The position numbers and the translations under genes were made by a program. The notes beneath the pieces were generated by a model. The model was not told the DNA's origin. It did no database searches and saw nothing but the letters and a program-made list of their open reading frames with translations. A stretch of 64,000 nucleotides of DNA from Mariniphaga sp. (GTDB lineage: Bacteria; Bacteroidota; Bacteroidia; Bacteroidales; Prolixibacteraceae), in contig JANXZJ010000193.1 in assembly GCA_025355585.1 (NCBI GenBank), forward strand, positions 62,001 through 126,000. Direction: 5' to 3'. Shown one piece after another: positions 45,183 through 54,751 of this stretch (positions are counted from its first letter, which is position 1; every line of letters starts with the position of its first letter).

Positions 45183-48100
45183 TTAGAAGTTCAACTGTAG
45201 ACCAACTGACGTACTCTTGAAGGTTGGAATACCAACGCCTGTACGACCTGAATTATAGTTGCTGTCGTTCCACATTGAATATCCGTCAATTTCTTCAGGA
45301 TCAATAGGAAGACTGCCAAGATGGTCAAATGTAAAGAAATTTTCTGCAGCTAAATAAACACGCAATTTGCTTACATGAATTTTAGTTAAGATGCTTGGAG
45401 GTAATGAGTAACCCACTGTTATGTTCTTGATTCTTAGGTACGACATGTCGAGTAAATACCGTGATTGAATTTGCATATTTAAAGCAGTATTACTGTTTGC
45501 CTGATTGTAGGGAGCGGGATAAAACGCATTCGTTCTGTCTTCTCTCCAGAAATTCCCGGCAATAGCTTGTGGCATCGCACCATCTGATGAATTGTAACCG
45601 GCAATTGCCAGCAGACCATTTCCCCAAATATCGCGTTTGCCAACTCCCTGTACGAAAATTGAAGCATCAAATCCTTTATAATCAATACCTGCACGTACAC
45701 TATATTCGTAACGTGGTGTAGAGTTGCCAATTACTTTTAAATCACCATAATCAGCGTCTCCGGCTGCGTTTTTAAGTAACCTGTTACCCGGAGTAATTAT
45801 ACCGTCTCCGTTCAGATCTTTGAACTTAACGTCACCAGGACCAAAATAAAAATTCCCTGCCTGTAATTTACCCTGAGTAGCAACAGAGGCATCAGCCAAT
45901 TGATTCACCTGGAAACCATCTTTCGAGGTTACCCTGATTAATTTATTGCTGCTGTCATAAGCAAAGTCACCTTTCTGATATAATCTGTCTGTTTCATAAC
46001 CCCAGATTTCACCATAGGTTTTACCAACATACCATGAGTCAATGCTATTTGTTTTTCCGTATTTGGTAATTTTCGTTTCTGAATTGGCTAAGGTTGCAAC
46101 AATATTAATACCGATGCCGTTTTTAAAGCGGTGATTGTAATCTGCTTGAATTTCAATACCATTTGTTCTTAAGGAACCGAAGTTGCTTTGTGGAGCCCCT
46201 GTACCGAAAGTAGCAGGTACACCTTCCTGTGGTACGATCATATTCCTCGTATCACGTCTATACCAGTCGAATCCAAATCCAAGTTCACTGTTTAAGAAAC
46301 GGGCATCCATACCTAAGTCGAGTGTTGTAATATCCTGCCAGGTAACAGATGCTGAAACAGCAGCCGGAGTACCAAATTGATAAAGCTTGGCACCAGCAAT
46401 TAACCAGCTGTTGTAGGAGCCACCCATTGTTGGAATGTAAAGAGAGTTGCCCACAGATTGGTCCCCAATTGTGCCCCATGATCCGCGAAACTTTAATGCG
46501 CTTAAAGCTGGTTTTGCCCATTCCATCCAGATTTCTTCATTTGCACGCCAACCTGCAGAGAATGATGGAAATGGTCTCCATTTCAAATCGGTAGGAAATT
46601 TTGATGTACCATCATAACGTAGGTTTGCTTCAAGTAAATACCGATCCTTGTAATTGTAGTTTAAACGTCCAAAGTAACCCAGCTGAGATTCCCAATATTC
46701 GCCGCCACTTGCAGTTTGTGTTCCTGTAGCCAGGTCAAACTGAGGGTTCGTATAATCAATTAATTGAGTAACCTGAGACCAGTTGTAGGCATATTTATAG
46801 CTTACACTGTTCATCCCCAGCATTAATTTGAATTTATGTACTTCGGCAACATTCAATTCATATGTTGTGTTTAGGTTAATCGTGTTCCATTCATCATTTT
46901 TAGAATAACGGTAAACATGATCAGGATTAGCACCAACGCCGGTATAGGTAGTCATCGCCAATTGATAGGAAGGCATTGCCCCTGCAGTAGTTGAAGGAAC
47001 AACTTCGCCAGCATCATTTACATAGATTCTGTTTCCGGTTGCATCATTTTTAGGAAGTGCAGCAGACCACGAATCGCGGGCTGTATAACGTGTGCCAGGT
47101 CTTTTGGTAATATATTCCTGATTTGCATGGGTATAGTCGAAATTTATTTTCCAGTCTTTAAGAGGCGTAATGATTAAACCTCCGTTTAGACTTGTGTAAT
47201 TGGTTTCCTGGAATGCAGTATTGGCCTGCGCAACTTCTGATGCCGGGCTTCTGATTGGATCTCCATCTTCAGTTGACAATGGCATATTTGGCCCCCAGCG
47301 ATACAGGTAATACCATGTGTCGGCTGTGGTTGAGTTTGTAGCGTAAGGATAGTTTTTAAGACGCTTGGAATACATTGCTCCAGCATAAACTCTTATCTTA
47401 TCGGTTAAGTCTGTTCCCACACGAATGGAACCGTTATACCTGTTAAATTTATCTTCTTTGGCAGGCTTTGTAATACCGGTCTGGTCCAAATATCCGACGC
47501 TAATATTGTAGTCGGTTTTGCCGCTTTTACCATTCAAAGAGAGGTTGTGTGTTTGAGTTGGTGTCCATTCTTTTACCATATAGTTATATGGATCATAAGT
47601 TCTGATACCAATTTTTTGACCGTTTGCATTTACATACCAGTCGCGTCCATAAAGCATAGGATCATTGGGTTTTACTACGCTACCATATTTATCCTGCCAA
47701 ATTTTTGCTTTGTCGTAACCTTCGCGGGTAATCTGATAGAATGCACCGGCAACAGTACCACCCACACGTTCAAAAGCACTCACGGAGTATTCTAAAGCAT
47801 CAAGTCCTCCCATCTCCATTTTCTTTGAGATATTCTGGAATGACAGGTTAGTTGAATATGAAACATTTACACTTTCTTTTTTCGCTCCTTTTTTGGTCGT
47901 GATCAAAATTACACCAAAAGCTGCTTTTGCACCATAGATAGATGCGGAAGCTGCATCCTTTAATATTGATATTGATTCAATATCATCAGGATTTAACATT
48001 TGAATGGATGGAATCTCAACGTTGTCCATTAGTATTAGTGGAGAAGAACCTCCCTGCATGGAACCGAACTGACCACGAATCTTCATAATTGGATCAGAAC

Positions 48101-48572
48101 CAACTTCTCCACTTGGAATAGTAACACTTAGACCCGGAGTTGTTCCCTGAAGACCACGGCCAACATCTGCAATCGGTCTTGCTTCCAAAACCTTCGTGTC
48201 AATAGATGCTACAGCTCCTGTAAGATTTGCTTTCTTTTGGGTACCATAGCCAACAACCACAACCTCACTCATTTCCTGAATTGATGTTTCAAGGTCAATG
48301 ACGAGATTGGCAGATTTGCCGGGTTTGATCTCTTTGGGAGTCATCCCAATAAAACTGACGACAATAACTGACTCTGGTGCAATAGAAACTTTGAAGTTCC
48401 CTGAAACATCAGTAATTGTTCCATTGGTGGTACCCTTCTCAATGATGGTTACACCAGGGAGGGGTTCACTGGTCGTTTTGTCGCGAACAGTCCCGGTGAG
48501 AGTTCGCTTTTGCGCGTAGGTCACTTGAAAGACCAGGCACAAGATGAAAATGAGTGCAACTGTTTTCTTCAT
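45183..48572 (-). CDS. SusC/RagA-family TonB-linked outer-membrane transporter
   Basis: 1129 residues from ATG 48572; an upstream in-frame ATG at 48614 would add 14 residues before an otherwise normal signal peptide (MKKTVALIFILCLVFQ), so I prefer 48572. A carboxypeptidase-like regulatory domain (residues about 24-105), the plug with VVVVGYGTQKK (TonB box region) and LKDAASASIYGAKAAFGVILITTKKG, then the barrel ending STSVGLQLNF. It imports the ligand handed over by SusD using ExbB/D-TonB energy. A candidate operator lies about 140 bases upstream. Confidence 0.95.
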   Translation of the reverse strand: MKKTVALIFILCLVFQVTYAQKRTLTGTVRDKTTSEPLPGVTIIEKGTTNGTITDVSGNFKVSIAPESVIVVSFIGMTPKEIKPGKSANLVIDLETSIQEMSEVVVVGYGTQKKANLTGAVASIDTKVLEARPIADVGRGLQGTTPGLSVTIPSGEVGSDPIMKIRGQFGSMQGGSSPLILMDNVEIPSIQMLNPDDIESISILKDAASASIYGAKAAFGVILITTKKGAKKESVNVSYSTNLSFQNISKKMEMGGLDALEYSVSAFERVGGTVAGAFYQITREGYDKAKIWQDKYGSVVKPNDPMLYGRDWYVNANGQKIGIRTYDPYNYMVKEWTPTQTHNLSLNGKSGKTDYNISVGYLDQTGITKPAKEDKFNRYNGSIRVGTDLTDKIRVYAGAMYSKRLKNYPYATNSTTADTWYYLYRWGPNMPLSTEDGDPIRSPASEVAQANTAFQETNYTSLNGGLIITPLKDWKINFDYTHANQEYITKRPGTRYTARDSWSAALPKNDATGNRIYVNDAGEVVPSTTAGAMPSYQLAMTTYTGVGANPDHVYRYSKNDEWNTINLNTTYELNVAEVHKFKLMLGMNSVSYKYAYNWSQVTQLIDYTNPQFDLATGTQTASGGEYWESQLGYFGRLNYNYKDRYLLEANLRYDGTSKFPTDLKWRPFPSFSAGWRANEEIWMEWAKPALSALKFRGSWGTIGDQSVGNSLYIPTMGGSYNSWLIAGAKLYQFGTPAAVSASVTWQDITTLDLGMDARFLNSELGFGFDWYRRDTRNMIVPQEGVPATFGTGAPQSNFGSLRTNGIEIQADYNHRFKNGIGINIVATLANSETKITKYGKTNSIDSWYVGKTYGEIWGYETDRLYQKGDFAYDSSNKLIRVTSKDGFQVNQLADASVATQGKLQAGNFYFGPGDVKFKDLNGDGIITPGNRLLKNAAGDADYGDLKVIGNSTPRYEYSVRAGIDYKGFDASIFVQGVGKRDIWGNGLLAIAGYNSSDGAMPQAIAGNFWREDRTNAFYPAPYNQANSNTALNMQIQSRYLLDMSYLRIKNITVGYSLPPSILTKIHVSKLRVYLAAENFFTFDHLGSLPIDPEEIDGYSMWNDSNYNSGRTGVGIPTFKSTSVGLQLNF

Positions 48573-48684
48573 TTCATTCGATTTTTGGGTTTTGAAATTT
48601 ATATCTACTGGCAATTAGAAATCCGTAATTTTCATAATGTTTGTCGATTAATAACAATTATTAGGAAAGGATTACAAATTTTCA

Positions 48685-48693
48685 CTAAAGATA
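48685..48693 (-). promoter_or_regulatory. Weak -7 box TATCTTTAG upstream of susC
   Basis: One mismatch to TAnnTTTG on the minus strand, about 115 bases before the susC ATG. The palindrome at 48710-48722 lies about 20 bases further upstream, at the position of the -33 region. Confidence 0.35.
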
Positions 48694-48709
48694 GATATTT
48701 GGATTGTAT

Positions 48710-48722
48710 GTTGTATTACAAC
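48710..48722. promoter_or_regulatory. 13-base palindrome, candidate operator of susCD
   Basis: GTTGTATTACAAC is a perfect inverted repeat about the central T. Twelve of its bases recur (as GTTGTAATACAA) at 54685-54696. Form and half-site spacing (TTGTA-N-TACAA) resemble FadR/GntR operators. Confidence 0.5.
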
Positions 48723-48731
48723 TTTTGAAAA

Positions 48732-50579
48732 TTATTCATTTTTTTTCAAATAAATGATTTTTCCTTCAGTAAGGGAAACATATATCATGTTTTTACTATC
48801 CAGGACAAGCTTATTGACTGCTGAATTCCCCGCTTTGAACTTCCAGTTGATTATTTGATTGTATGGATTAATTGAAATAATTACCCCGTCCCTTGTTCCA
48901 ATAAATACTTGATTATAAGTAGAAACGATAGCACATGGGTTGTGTTCGTAACCAAATCCGGCATTTATTGACCAATTCAGTTTGAATTCATCGGCAAGTG
49001 TTGAAACCGAAATTACTGAATCATTCATTAATTTAGCATAAATCTGTGTTTTGTCTGGACTAATTCCCATTGATTCGCGGACCTGATGGGTACAGTTCCT
49101 CCAGATTTGTTTTCCTGAGACAAGATCAATTGTTGTCATACATCTGTCAGGTGTCACAAGAAATACTTTTCCATTTGCAATTGCGGGAGTGATATTGCCA
49201 GGAGAATAAAGTAAATGTGGTTTACCGTTATTCCATTTCCAAAGAAGTTGTCCGGTATTTTTATCGAGACAATATAAATGACGATCCCACGCACCAAAAA
49301 CAACCTGTCCGGCAGATAAAGCGGGTTGACCCTGAATCAATCCGGCAATTCCTTCAAATTTCCAGACAACTTTTCCACTGGTCATGTTTATCTTATAGAA
49401 AGCGGTTGAACCCCCGCCAATGTAAAGCTTATTATTTTCTACTATTCCATCGGCTAAAACCGGTGTGCCAACTTCGACGCTCCATAATTCTTTTCCATTT
49501 TTGAAGTTAATTCCAATGATTTTCCCTTCCACAGTTCCAACTGCTACTACTTTCTTTCCATTCACAGGTGTGGAATAGATCGGGCCCTGGACATTCTTTT
49601 CCCAGATCACTTTGTTTGAAGCAATTTTAATCGCCTTAATTGTACCAACAGAATTTCCATAAATCAATGTTTTTGAACCCACAACACAGGGACCTGTAAA
49701 AACCGAAGCAGTATCTTCCAGATTAAAGCCGACTTTGACATCAGGATAGATATCATTTATTTTAAAATCAGGCTTTTTAGAAACTGTCAAGGATGCGATG
49801 GATTCCGGTTTCAGGTAATTCAATTTTACGGTTGCAGGTTCTTTGCTCTTCCCAATCTCCTTTTGGGATACATACACCGAGTCATTCCGGAGTTCTGCAA
49901 TGTTGTATCCGGGTAATTTACTTTTGGGCATCATCATTGCCCGACCCATAATTCCAGGGATACCGTCAAAGTTTAGGAGTGTAAGCCGGTGCCCGTGTCC
50001 GCAGAAGGAGAGGATGCAATTGTTACGCTTTAAAATTCCGGTAACGCTTTCCCAGTTGCTTAATCCATCAGCCAATGGATAGTGGTTAAATGAGATCACT
50101 AGCTCGTGATTTGTTTTGGCGTGATTCAGTTCACGGTTGATCCATTTCAGATCTTCTTGTTTTACAAGTCCGTCACCCATTCTCATAAAAGGACCTGTAT
50201 TCATTCCAATCATTAAAAAACCGTTTTTTCTGAACAAGAACCTGTCGTTTCCAAACAAACGGTTAAACTGTAATCCTGCCGACTCTGACCAGTTTGTTTC
50301 GTGGTTTCCCGGAATGACGTAATACGGCTTATTCAATTGCTTAAGGGCATCGCTTACTGCCTCAAGTTCGCCATTTGATCCGGTATTTGTCAAGTCACCG
50401 GTTACAACCACAAAATCAAATTCCGCTTTATTTATTTCATCAACAATCTGACGCAGTGCAGTATCACTCGCAGAGTTTGGATTGACGTGTAAATCGGTGA
50501 GGAGTGCGAAGGTGAGTTTTTGTCCGAATCCTGTTTGAAAGGTAAATAACAGGCTTATGATGATCAGGTAGTATTTCAA
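48732..50579 (-). CDS. Calcineurin-like phosphoesterase fused to a PQQ-type beta-propeller
   Basis: 615 residues with signal peptide ending GFGQ. The N-terminal ~240 residues are a metallophosphoesterase with all metal motifs: DLHVN, GDLTN, GNHET, FNHYP and GHGH. The C-terminal ~330 residues are PQQ/BamB-like propeller repeats (GTVEGKIIGINFKNGKELW; VFGAWDRHLYCLDKNTGQLLW, each shorter than the limit as split here). The propeller may bind sugar or protein rather than PQQ. Neighbours suggest action on a phosphorylated or nucleotide-linked envelope fragment in the periplasm; substrate not known. Confidence 0.85.
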   Translation of the reverse strand: MKYYLIIISLLFTFQTGFGQKLTFALLTDLHVNPNSASDTALRQIVDEINKAEFDFVVVTGDLTNTGSNGELEAVSDALKQLNKPYYVIPGNHETNWSESAGLQFNRLFGNDRFLFRKNGFLMIGMNTGPFMRMGDGLVKQEDLKWINRELNHAKTNHELVISFNHYPLADGLSNWESVTGILKRNNCILSFCGHGHRLTLLNFDGIPGIMGRAMMMPKSKLPGYNIAELRNDSVYVSQKEIGKSKEPATVKLNYLKPESIASLTVSKKPDFKINDIYPDVKVGFNLEDTASVFTGPCVVGSKTLIYGNSVGTIKAIKIASNKVIWEKNVQGPIYSTPVNGKKVVAVGTVEGKIIGINFKNGKELWSVEVGTPVLADGIVENNKLYIGGGSTAFYKINMTSGKVVWKFEGIAGLIQGQPALSAGQVVFGAWDRHLYCLDKNTGQLLWKWNNGKPHLLYSPGNITPAIANGKVFLVTPDRCMTTIDLVSGKQIWRNCTHQVRESMGISPDKTQIYAKLMNDSVISVSTLADEFKLNWSINAGFGYEHNPCAIVSTYNQVFIGTRDGVIISINPYNQIINWKFKAGNSAVNKLVLDSKNMIYVSLTEGKIIYLKKNE

Positions 50580-50660
50580 TTTTATATTTTATAAGTGGCT
50601 TGTATATAGTTTTTTGGAGGAATTCTCATAGATTGTAAACGAATACATTCATAAGCCAAA

Positions 50661-50690
50661 CAAAGATAGATTGTGACGACCGAAAACAAA
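50661..50690 (-). promoter_or_regulatory. Promoter TTTG-N18-TATCTTTG of the phosphoesterase gene
   Basis: Minus strand: TTTG (50690-50687), 18 bases, TATCTTTG (50668-50661). Predicted start near 50654 with a leader of about 75 bases. Confidence 0.55.
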
Positions 50691-50791
50691 TTAACTTCAC
50701 TTATAAACCAGCCATCTTCATTAGGAAGTAAGCATCTTTATTTTGGAAGAAACGAACGAAAAGCGAAGGTGCAAATTGGAACCGGTAAAAT

Positions 50792-51931
50792 CTATTTCAA
50801 CCGGATGCCAATACCGGGTAAGTCTGACAAGGTTACCTTACCATCCACAACCTGAACACCATTATAGATATCGTTACTAATCAGCAGGTTTCCATCCAGG
50901 TCTGCCCAGTCGGCCAATGGCGATAACTGTGCTGCCGCAGAAATAGCGCATGAAGTTTCAGTCATACATCCAATCATTACTTTCATACCCATTATCTTAG
51001 CCATGTTGGCCATTTTCCAGGCATTGCGCATCCCGCCACATTTCATTAATTTGATATTAATTCCGGAGTAGACCTTGTTCGCTGCTGCAACATCATGAAG
51101 CGTTTGTACTGCCTCGTCGCCAATTATCGGAAGCGGACTATTTTGTGTCAGCCAGGCAATATCATCTACGGCAAGTTTGCTCATGGGCTGTTCAACAAAT
51201 ACGACTCCTTGCGTAGCGAGCCATTGTATCATATCAAGCGCCATCTGTTTGTCTTTCCATCCCTGATTGACATCAACGCAAATGGGTTTGTTTGTTACGG
51301 ACCGGATGGTCTTGATCATCTCTTTGTCGTTCTCTCTTCCGAGCTTGACTTTCAGTATTTTATATACATCGGCTTCGTGAACCTTTTCTTTGACGACTTC
51401 AGGGGTGTCAATTCCGATTGTAAAACTCGTGTTAGGCGTTTTGTCGCGGTTCAATCCCCATAGTTTATGCCAGGGTTGTTTCACAATTTTTCCAACAAGG
51501 TCATGAAGTGCAATATCGACAGCGGCTTTCGCAGCATAATTTCCAATGGCAATATTATCAAGATATTCAATGATATCTTCCAATGCGAATGGATCGCTGA
51601 ATGAAGACAAATCAACTTTTGAAAGAAATTCAGTTGCCGTTTTGTGACTTTCACCCAGGTAGGGAGGCATACTTGCTTCGCCATATCCAATCAGTCCGTC
51701 ATATTCAATCTCGGTAAGCATAACCGGAGTTGTTGTTCTCGAGTTATTTGCGATTGTAAAGACATGTTTAAGCTGAAGATCATAAGGCCGGAAACGCAAT
51801 TTCATGCCGGCTGGTTTTCTTGATTTTACCTTTCCTGAAGCAATATTACCTGATGCAGATATTGTACTCGGAATAATTATTGAACCGGCGACAAGTCCGC
51901 TATATTTTAAAAAGTTACGTCTGTTACTCAT
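50792..51931 (-). CDS. Dipeptide epimerase (L-Ala-D/L-Glu type), Tat-exported
   Basis: 379 residues, enolase superfamily. A twin-arginine leader starts the protein (NRRNFLKYSG, then a hydrophobic stretch). Catalytic set: K194-V-K196, metal ligands D220, E247 and D272, and base K294 in INIKLMKCGG; near the end D344-L-D346 supplies the DxD that, in this subgroup, holds the dipeptide amino group. Known members convert L-Ala-D-Glu from peptidoglycan to L-Ala-L-Glu so that ordinary peptidases can use it. The 20-base gap to the NlpC/P60 gene, whose product would release such dipeptides, supports this. Export is unusual compared with the cytoplasmic YcjG/YkfB. Confidence 0.88.
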   Translation of the reverse strand: MSNRRNFLKYSGLVAGSIIIPSTISASGNIASGKVKSRKPAGMKLRFRPYDLQLKHVFTIANNSRTTTPVMLTEIEYDGLIGYGEASMPPYLGESHKTATEFLSKVDLSSFSDPFALEDIIEYLDNIAIGNYAAKAAVDIALHDLVGKIVKQPWHKLWGLNRDKTPNTSFTIGIDTPEVVKEKVHEADVYKILKVKLGRENDKEMIKTIRSVTNKPICVDVNQGWKDKQMALDMIQWLATQGVVFVEQPMSKLAVDDIAWLTQNSPLPIIGDEAVQTLHDVAAANKVYSGINIKLMKCGGMRNAWKMANMAKIMGMKVMIGCMTETSCAISAAAQLSPLADWADLDGNLLISNDIYNGVQVVDGKVTLSDLPGIGIRLK

Positions 51932-51951
51932 CCTTTGATAGTTTAGTGTGA

Positions 51952-53118
51952 TTAATACCAGTTGTTTAGCTTTACCGGCAGATTTCCTTGCTCTGACGGT
52001 ACGCCAATAATCCTTCTTGCACCAACGAGGATAGAACTTAAATGCTTACTGTAGTTCTCTCTTTTAGGGTCGAGACTATTGATCCGAACAAATCCTGATG
52101 AATGAATGACTTCGCTATTACCAATGTATATTCCGGTGTGGGTCACCCGGTAAGGATCTTTTGACCCGAAATAGAGCAAATCACCTTTTTGAAGTTTATC
52201 CCAGCCGGAAGTGATATCAATTTCTTCACCATGTTTAGCCTGTTGCGAAGCATCGCGTTCGAGAATAACCCCGTTCAGAAAGCAGACCGTTTTCACAAAA
52301 CCACTGCAGTCCACACCCTTCGAAGAGGTTCCTCCCCACAAATAGGGGAATCCCAAAAAACGTTCACCTGTTACAATCATTTTTTCAGGAGTCAAATTGA
52401 CGCTGTCTTTCCATGCTTTAAAACTCAACCAATTCTGATTAGAAACATAACCCGATCTTCCATCCGGGAGGATCACTTCCGTAATGTTCTTACTATCAGT
52501 GTTTTTAACAACGATGGCGCCTGCCACAAGGTCACTTATCACGTTAGTAAGCTTATTGTCGCCCGAAATAACACCGTAGGTGTCTGTATAAATAATCCTA
52601 TCAGCATTTCTCCAATCGTTGATCTCTGATCGGTTCATTTGTTTTACTGATGATTCATTTGTCCATGAGATGTAATGATCGGGTGTCTGAACCAAAAGCC
52701 ATCCGTCGTTTTCCTTTAAAATCCGAACGGGAGTGCCCATGATTGCCTGGGATGCCAACTCAGCTGAATGGGCCGGTTTACTTCTAAGATTCGCTACACT
52801 CAACGATACAACTCCCCAGTTTTTTTCCAGTAAAATAGTATCAGGGAGTATTTCAACACTGTCAATTACGGTAATCCCTTTACCAGTCAAAAGCTCCAAT
52901 ACTTCTGCTTTTGCACCTGGAAATAATGATTCCCCTTTCAAAACCATTTGATTGGTTTTTCCTTTGACAAGCGTAATGTCACAAATCCCTACCCGTTTAT
53001 CGGGAACCCATCGTTTGGCAATTCCATTGATCTCAGTTTGCAATGGTTCGACTGAACGCGGCTGACAACTGATCAACAGGGTTAAAAGGACAACTGAAAT
53101 GGATGTAATAATCTTCAT
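51952..53118 (-). CDS. SH3-NlpC/P60 endopeptidase lipoprotein (YkfC-like)
   Basis: 388 residues. Lipobox LISC (Cys18). Two SH3b-like domains (about 95-165 and 175-235), then an NlpC/P60 domain with Cys271 in VDCSGF, His327 in THTGIY and His339 in IHSSG. By analogy with YkfC it cuts the gamma-D-Glu-diamino acid bond of peptides that start with free L-Ala, giving L-Ala-D-Glu for the epimerase encoded next. Anchored in the envelope by its lipid. Confidence 0.9.
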   Translation of the reverse strand: MKIITSISVVLLTLLISCQPRSVEPLQTEINGIAKRWVPDKRVGICDITLVKGKTNQMVLKGESLFPGAKAEVLELLTGKGITVIDSVEILPDTILLEKNWGVVSLSVANLRSKPAHSAELASQAIMGTPVRILKENDGWLLVQTPDHYISWTNESSVKQMNRSEINDWRNADRIIYTDTYGVISGDNKLTNVISDLVAGAIVVKNTDSKNITEVILPDGRSGYVSNQNWLSFKAWKDSVNLTPEKMIVTGERFLGFPYLWGGTSSKGVDCSGFVKTVCFLNGVILERDASQQAKHGEEIDITSGWDKLQKGDLLYFGSKDPYRVTHTGIYIGNSEVIHSSGFVRINSLDPKRENYSKHLSSILVGARRIIGVPSEQGNLPVKLNNWY

Positions 53119-53136
53119 ATATCAGAAAATTGTATC

Positions 53137-53147
53137 TTGTATGACAT
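53137..53147 (-). promoter_or_regulatory. Possible third operator copy, 9/11 match
   Basis: On the minus strand ATGTCATACAA matches TTGTAATACAA at nine of eleven bases. It lies just after the predicted transcript start (near 53153) that follows a perfect -7 box TACATTTG at 53167-53160. Confidence 0.3.
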
Positions 53148-53159
53148 CTTTTAGAAATG

Positions 53160-53167
53160 CAAATGTA
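53160..53167 (-). promoter_or_regulatory. -7 box TACATTTG before the NlpC/P60 gene
   Basis: Perfect TAnnTTTG box on the minus strand, about 42 bases before the ATG at 53118. No good -33 box at normal spacing. Confidence 0.4.
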
Positions 53168-53217
53168 ATATTAATTCATTCGCCGATTAAGTTTCAAAAT
53201 ATGTTTTAAAGCAGCGG

Positions 53218-54654
53218 TTAATATTCAACATTCATCCGGTAATTCCACTGATTGAAATAGAGATTACCTCCTTCCCATTCAACTTCACCTCTTTGGAAAT
53301 CATAAGGTTCGCTTCGTGGAAATTTCTTCTCTGGAATAAACCGGCTTCCAATTGCATCGTTTATAATCAAACGGTATGCATCGATTCCGCTAATATAAAA
53401 CTCTTTCTCGTGTAAATCCGCAGAATTCTGAAGATTAAACGACATATCCAACGGAACCCAGCCAACACCATTGTAATAAACTTCGCACCAGTCATGCAGG
53501 TTTACCTCATTTGGATGCATCATCCAGCCACTCTGCCATTTGACAGGTAACTTCTGAAACCTTGCCATCGCCATAAATAACATTGTTTGCATACCGCAAT
53601 CACCTCGTCGATTGGTCAGAACATATCCAGGGATAAATGGCATGATTGAATACTCCAAGGCACCCGTCCAGATAATATGGTCATTGATCCAATAATAGAG
53701 CCTTCTCACTTTTTCAGCAGGATTTGAGGTGATACCCACTATGCTGTCAGACAATTGCTTAATCTCATTTGCGAACACGATTTGCGGATGTTGTTCTCCT
53801 GTATATTTCTTGAAAATCAGGGAGGTTGTGTCATAAGGGAGAATCTTAAATTGGCTCAGATCAAAATATTGAGCCTTGGACTGATACGTAAACTGAATCT
53901 CAAAAACAGTGGGTTTACCTTTGGAAGCTGGTTGCTCTGTATAAATTGAACGTTGTTCAACTGTATCAGGAGCAATATAATGGTTTTCAGGTACAGTTTT
54001 TAAAAGTACAACATTACCCTGACGATCATGCACTTCGCGAGGCCATGGTAACCAGCATCTGACAGTTTTTCCTTCAGGAACGACATCAGCATTAACTGTC
54101 AGTTGGTATGTGACTTTCATTTTAACAGGGAATACAGGTTTTCCATCAGATTTGCTTTCGGCAATCACCTTTCGCGAATGTTCGAGACACAACAACGAGA
54201 GTTTGTCCTGAATAAATCCTTTTGAGCCATTTTGTTTGGATCGCTGGCTTTGGAGGATTAATTTCAGATTTGAAATGGATCGTTTGAAATAGTGTTTCTC
54301 GCCGTCAATGACCTTATATTCAAGCCAGTTGTTTTTCTCCCAGATTATTCTCTCCTTTTGCGAATATTCACCAAATTCCTTTTTGAGACGGGCTTCAATT
54401 TCAGGTTCTGTCATAGAGAAATCTGACATGATTCGATTGTTCATATCAATTGAGGAAGAAAGCTTTATGCTGGTTAATGAATCAGGATTTCCATGGTTTA
54501 ATAAAGAATCAGCCCAATGATTTGCAAGCGTCAACTGCCCTTTTTCATTAGCCATTTCGATATCGGTTAATGTGTGGCTTTCCGGTACCTGACGATGGCA
54601 GCCGATAACCACAATTAAAATAATAACAGAGAAACAAATTGTAATACTCTTCAT
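53218..54654 (-). CDS. Transglutaminase-like lipoprotein
   Basis: 478 residues. Lipobox VIGC (Cys19). The N-terminal half has an Ig-like sandwich (VTYQLTVNADVVPEGKTVRCW region), the C-terminal half a transglutaminase-core peptidase: Cys353 in RRGDCGMQT, His387 in NLHDWCEVY and Asp403 in VPLDMSF. Bacterial proteins of this kind are usually peptidases or amidotransferases. In this place it probably trims or transfers peptide stems. First gene of the minus-strand run, divergent from NamZ. Confidence 0.87.
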   Translation of the reverse strand: MKSITICFSVIILIVVIGCHRQVPESHTLTDIEMANEKGQLTLANHWADSLLNHGNPDSLTSIKLSSSIDMNNRIMSDFSMTEPEIEARLKKEFGEYSQKERIIWEKNNWLEYKVIDGEKHYFKRSISNLKLILQSQRSKQNGSKGFIQDKLSLLCLEHSRKVIAESKSDGKPVFPVKMKVTYQLTVNADVVPEGKTVRCWLPWPREVHDRQGNVVLLKTVPENHYIAPDTVEQRSIYTEQPASKGKPTVFEIQFTYQSKAQYFDLSQFKILPYDTTSLIFKKYTGEQHPQIVFANEIKQLSDSIVGITSNPAEKVRRLYYWINDHIIWTGALEYSIMPFIPGYVLTNRRGDCGMQTMLFMAMARFQKLPVKWQSGWMMHPNEVNLHDWCEVYYNGVGWVPLDMSFNLQNSADLHEKEFYISGIDAYRLIINDAIGSRFIPEKKFPRSEPYDFQRGEVEWEGGNLYFNQWNYRMNVEY

Positions 54655-54684
54655 TTATTGAACTCTTTTTCTAATTTTACGATT

Positions 54685-54701
54685 GTTGTAATACAAATTT
54701 A
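54685..54701. promoter_or_regulatory. Operator-like TTGTAATACAA overlapping a -7 box
   Basis: TTGTAATACAA (54686-54696) is a perfect 11-base palindrome. On the minus strand the perfect -7 box TAAATTTG (54701-54694) overlaps it by three bases, so the motif would cover the transcript start of the transglutaminase gene. It also lies 56 bases before the NamZ start on the other strand. Confidence 0.5.
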
Positions 54702-54751
54702 AAATTACACATTTTGTGCTGATTTCAAACTGTTTTAAATTTAATCCTATT

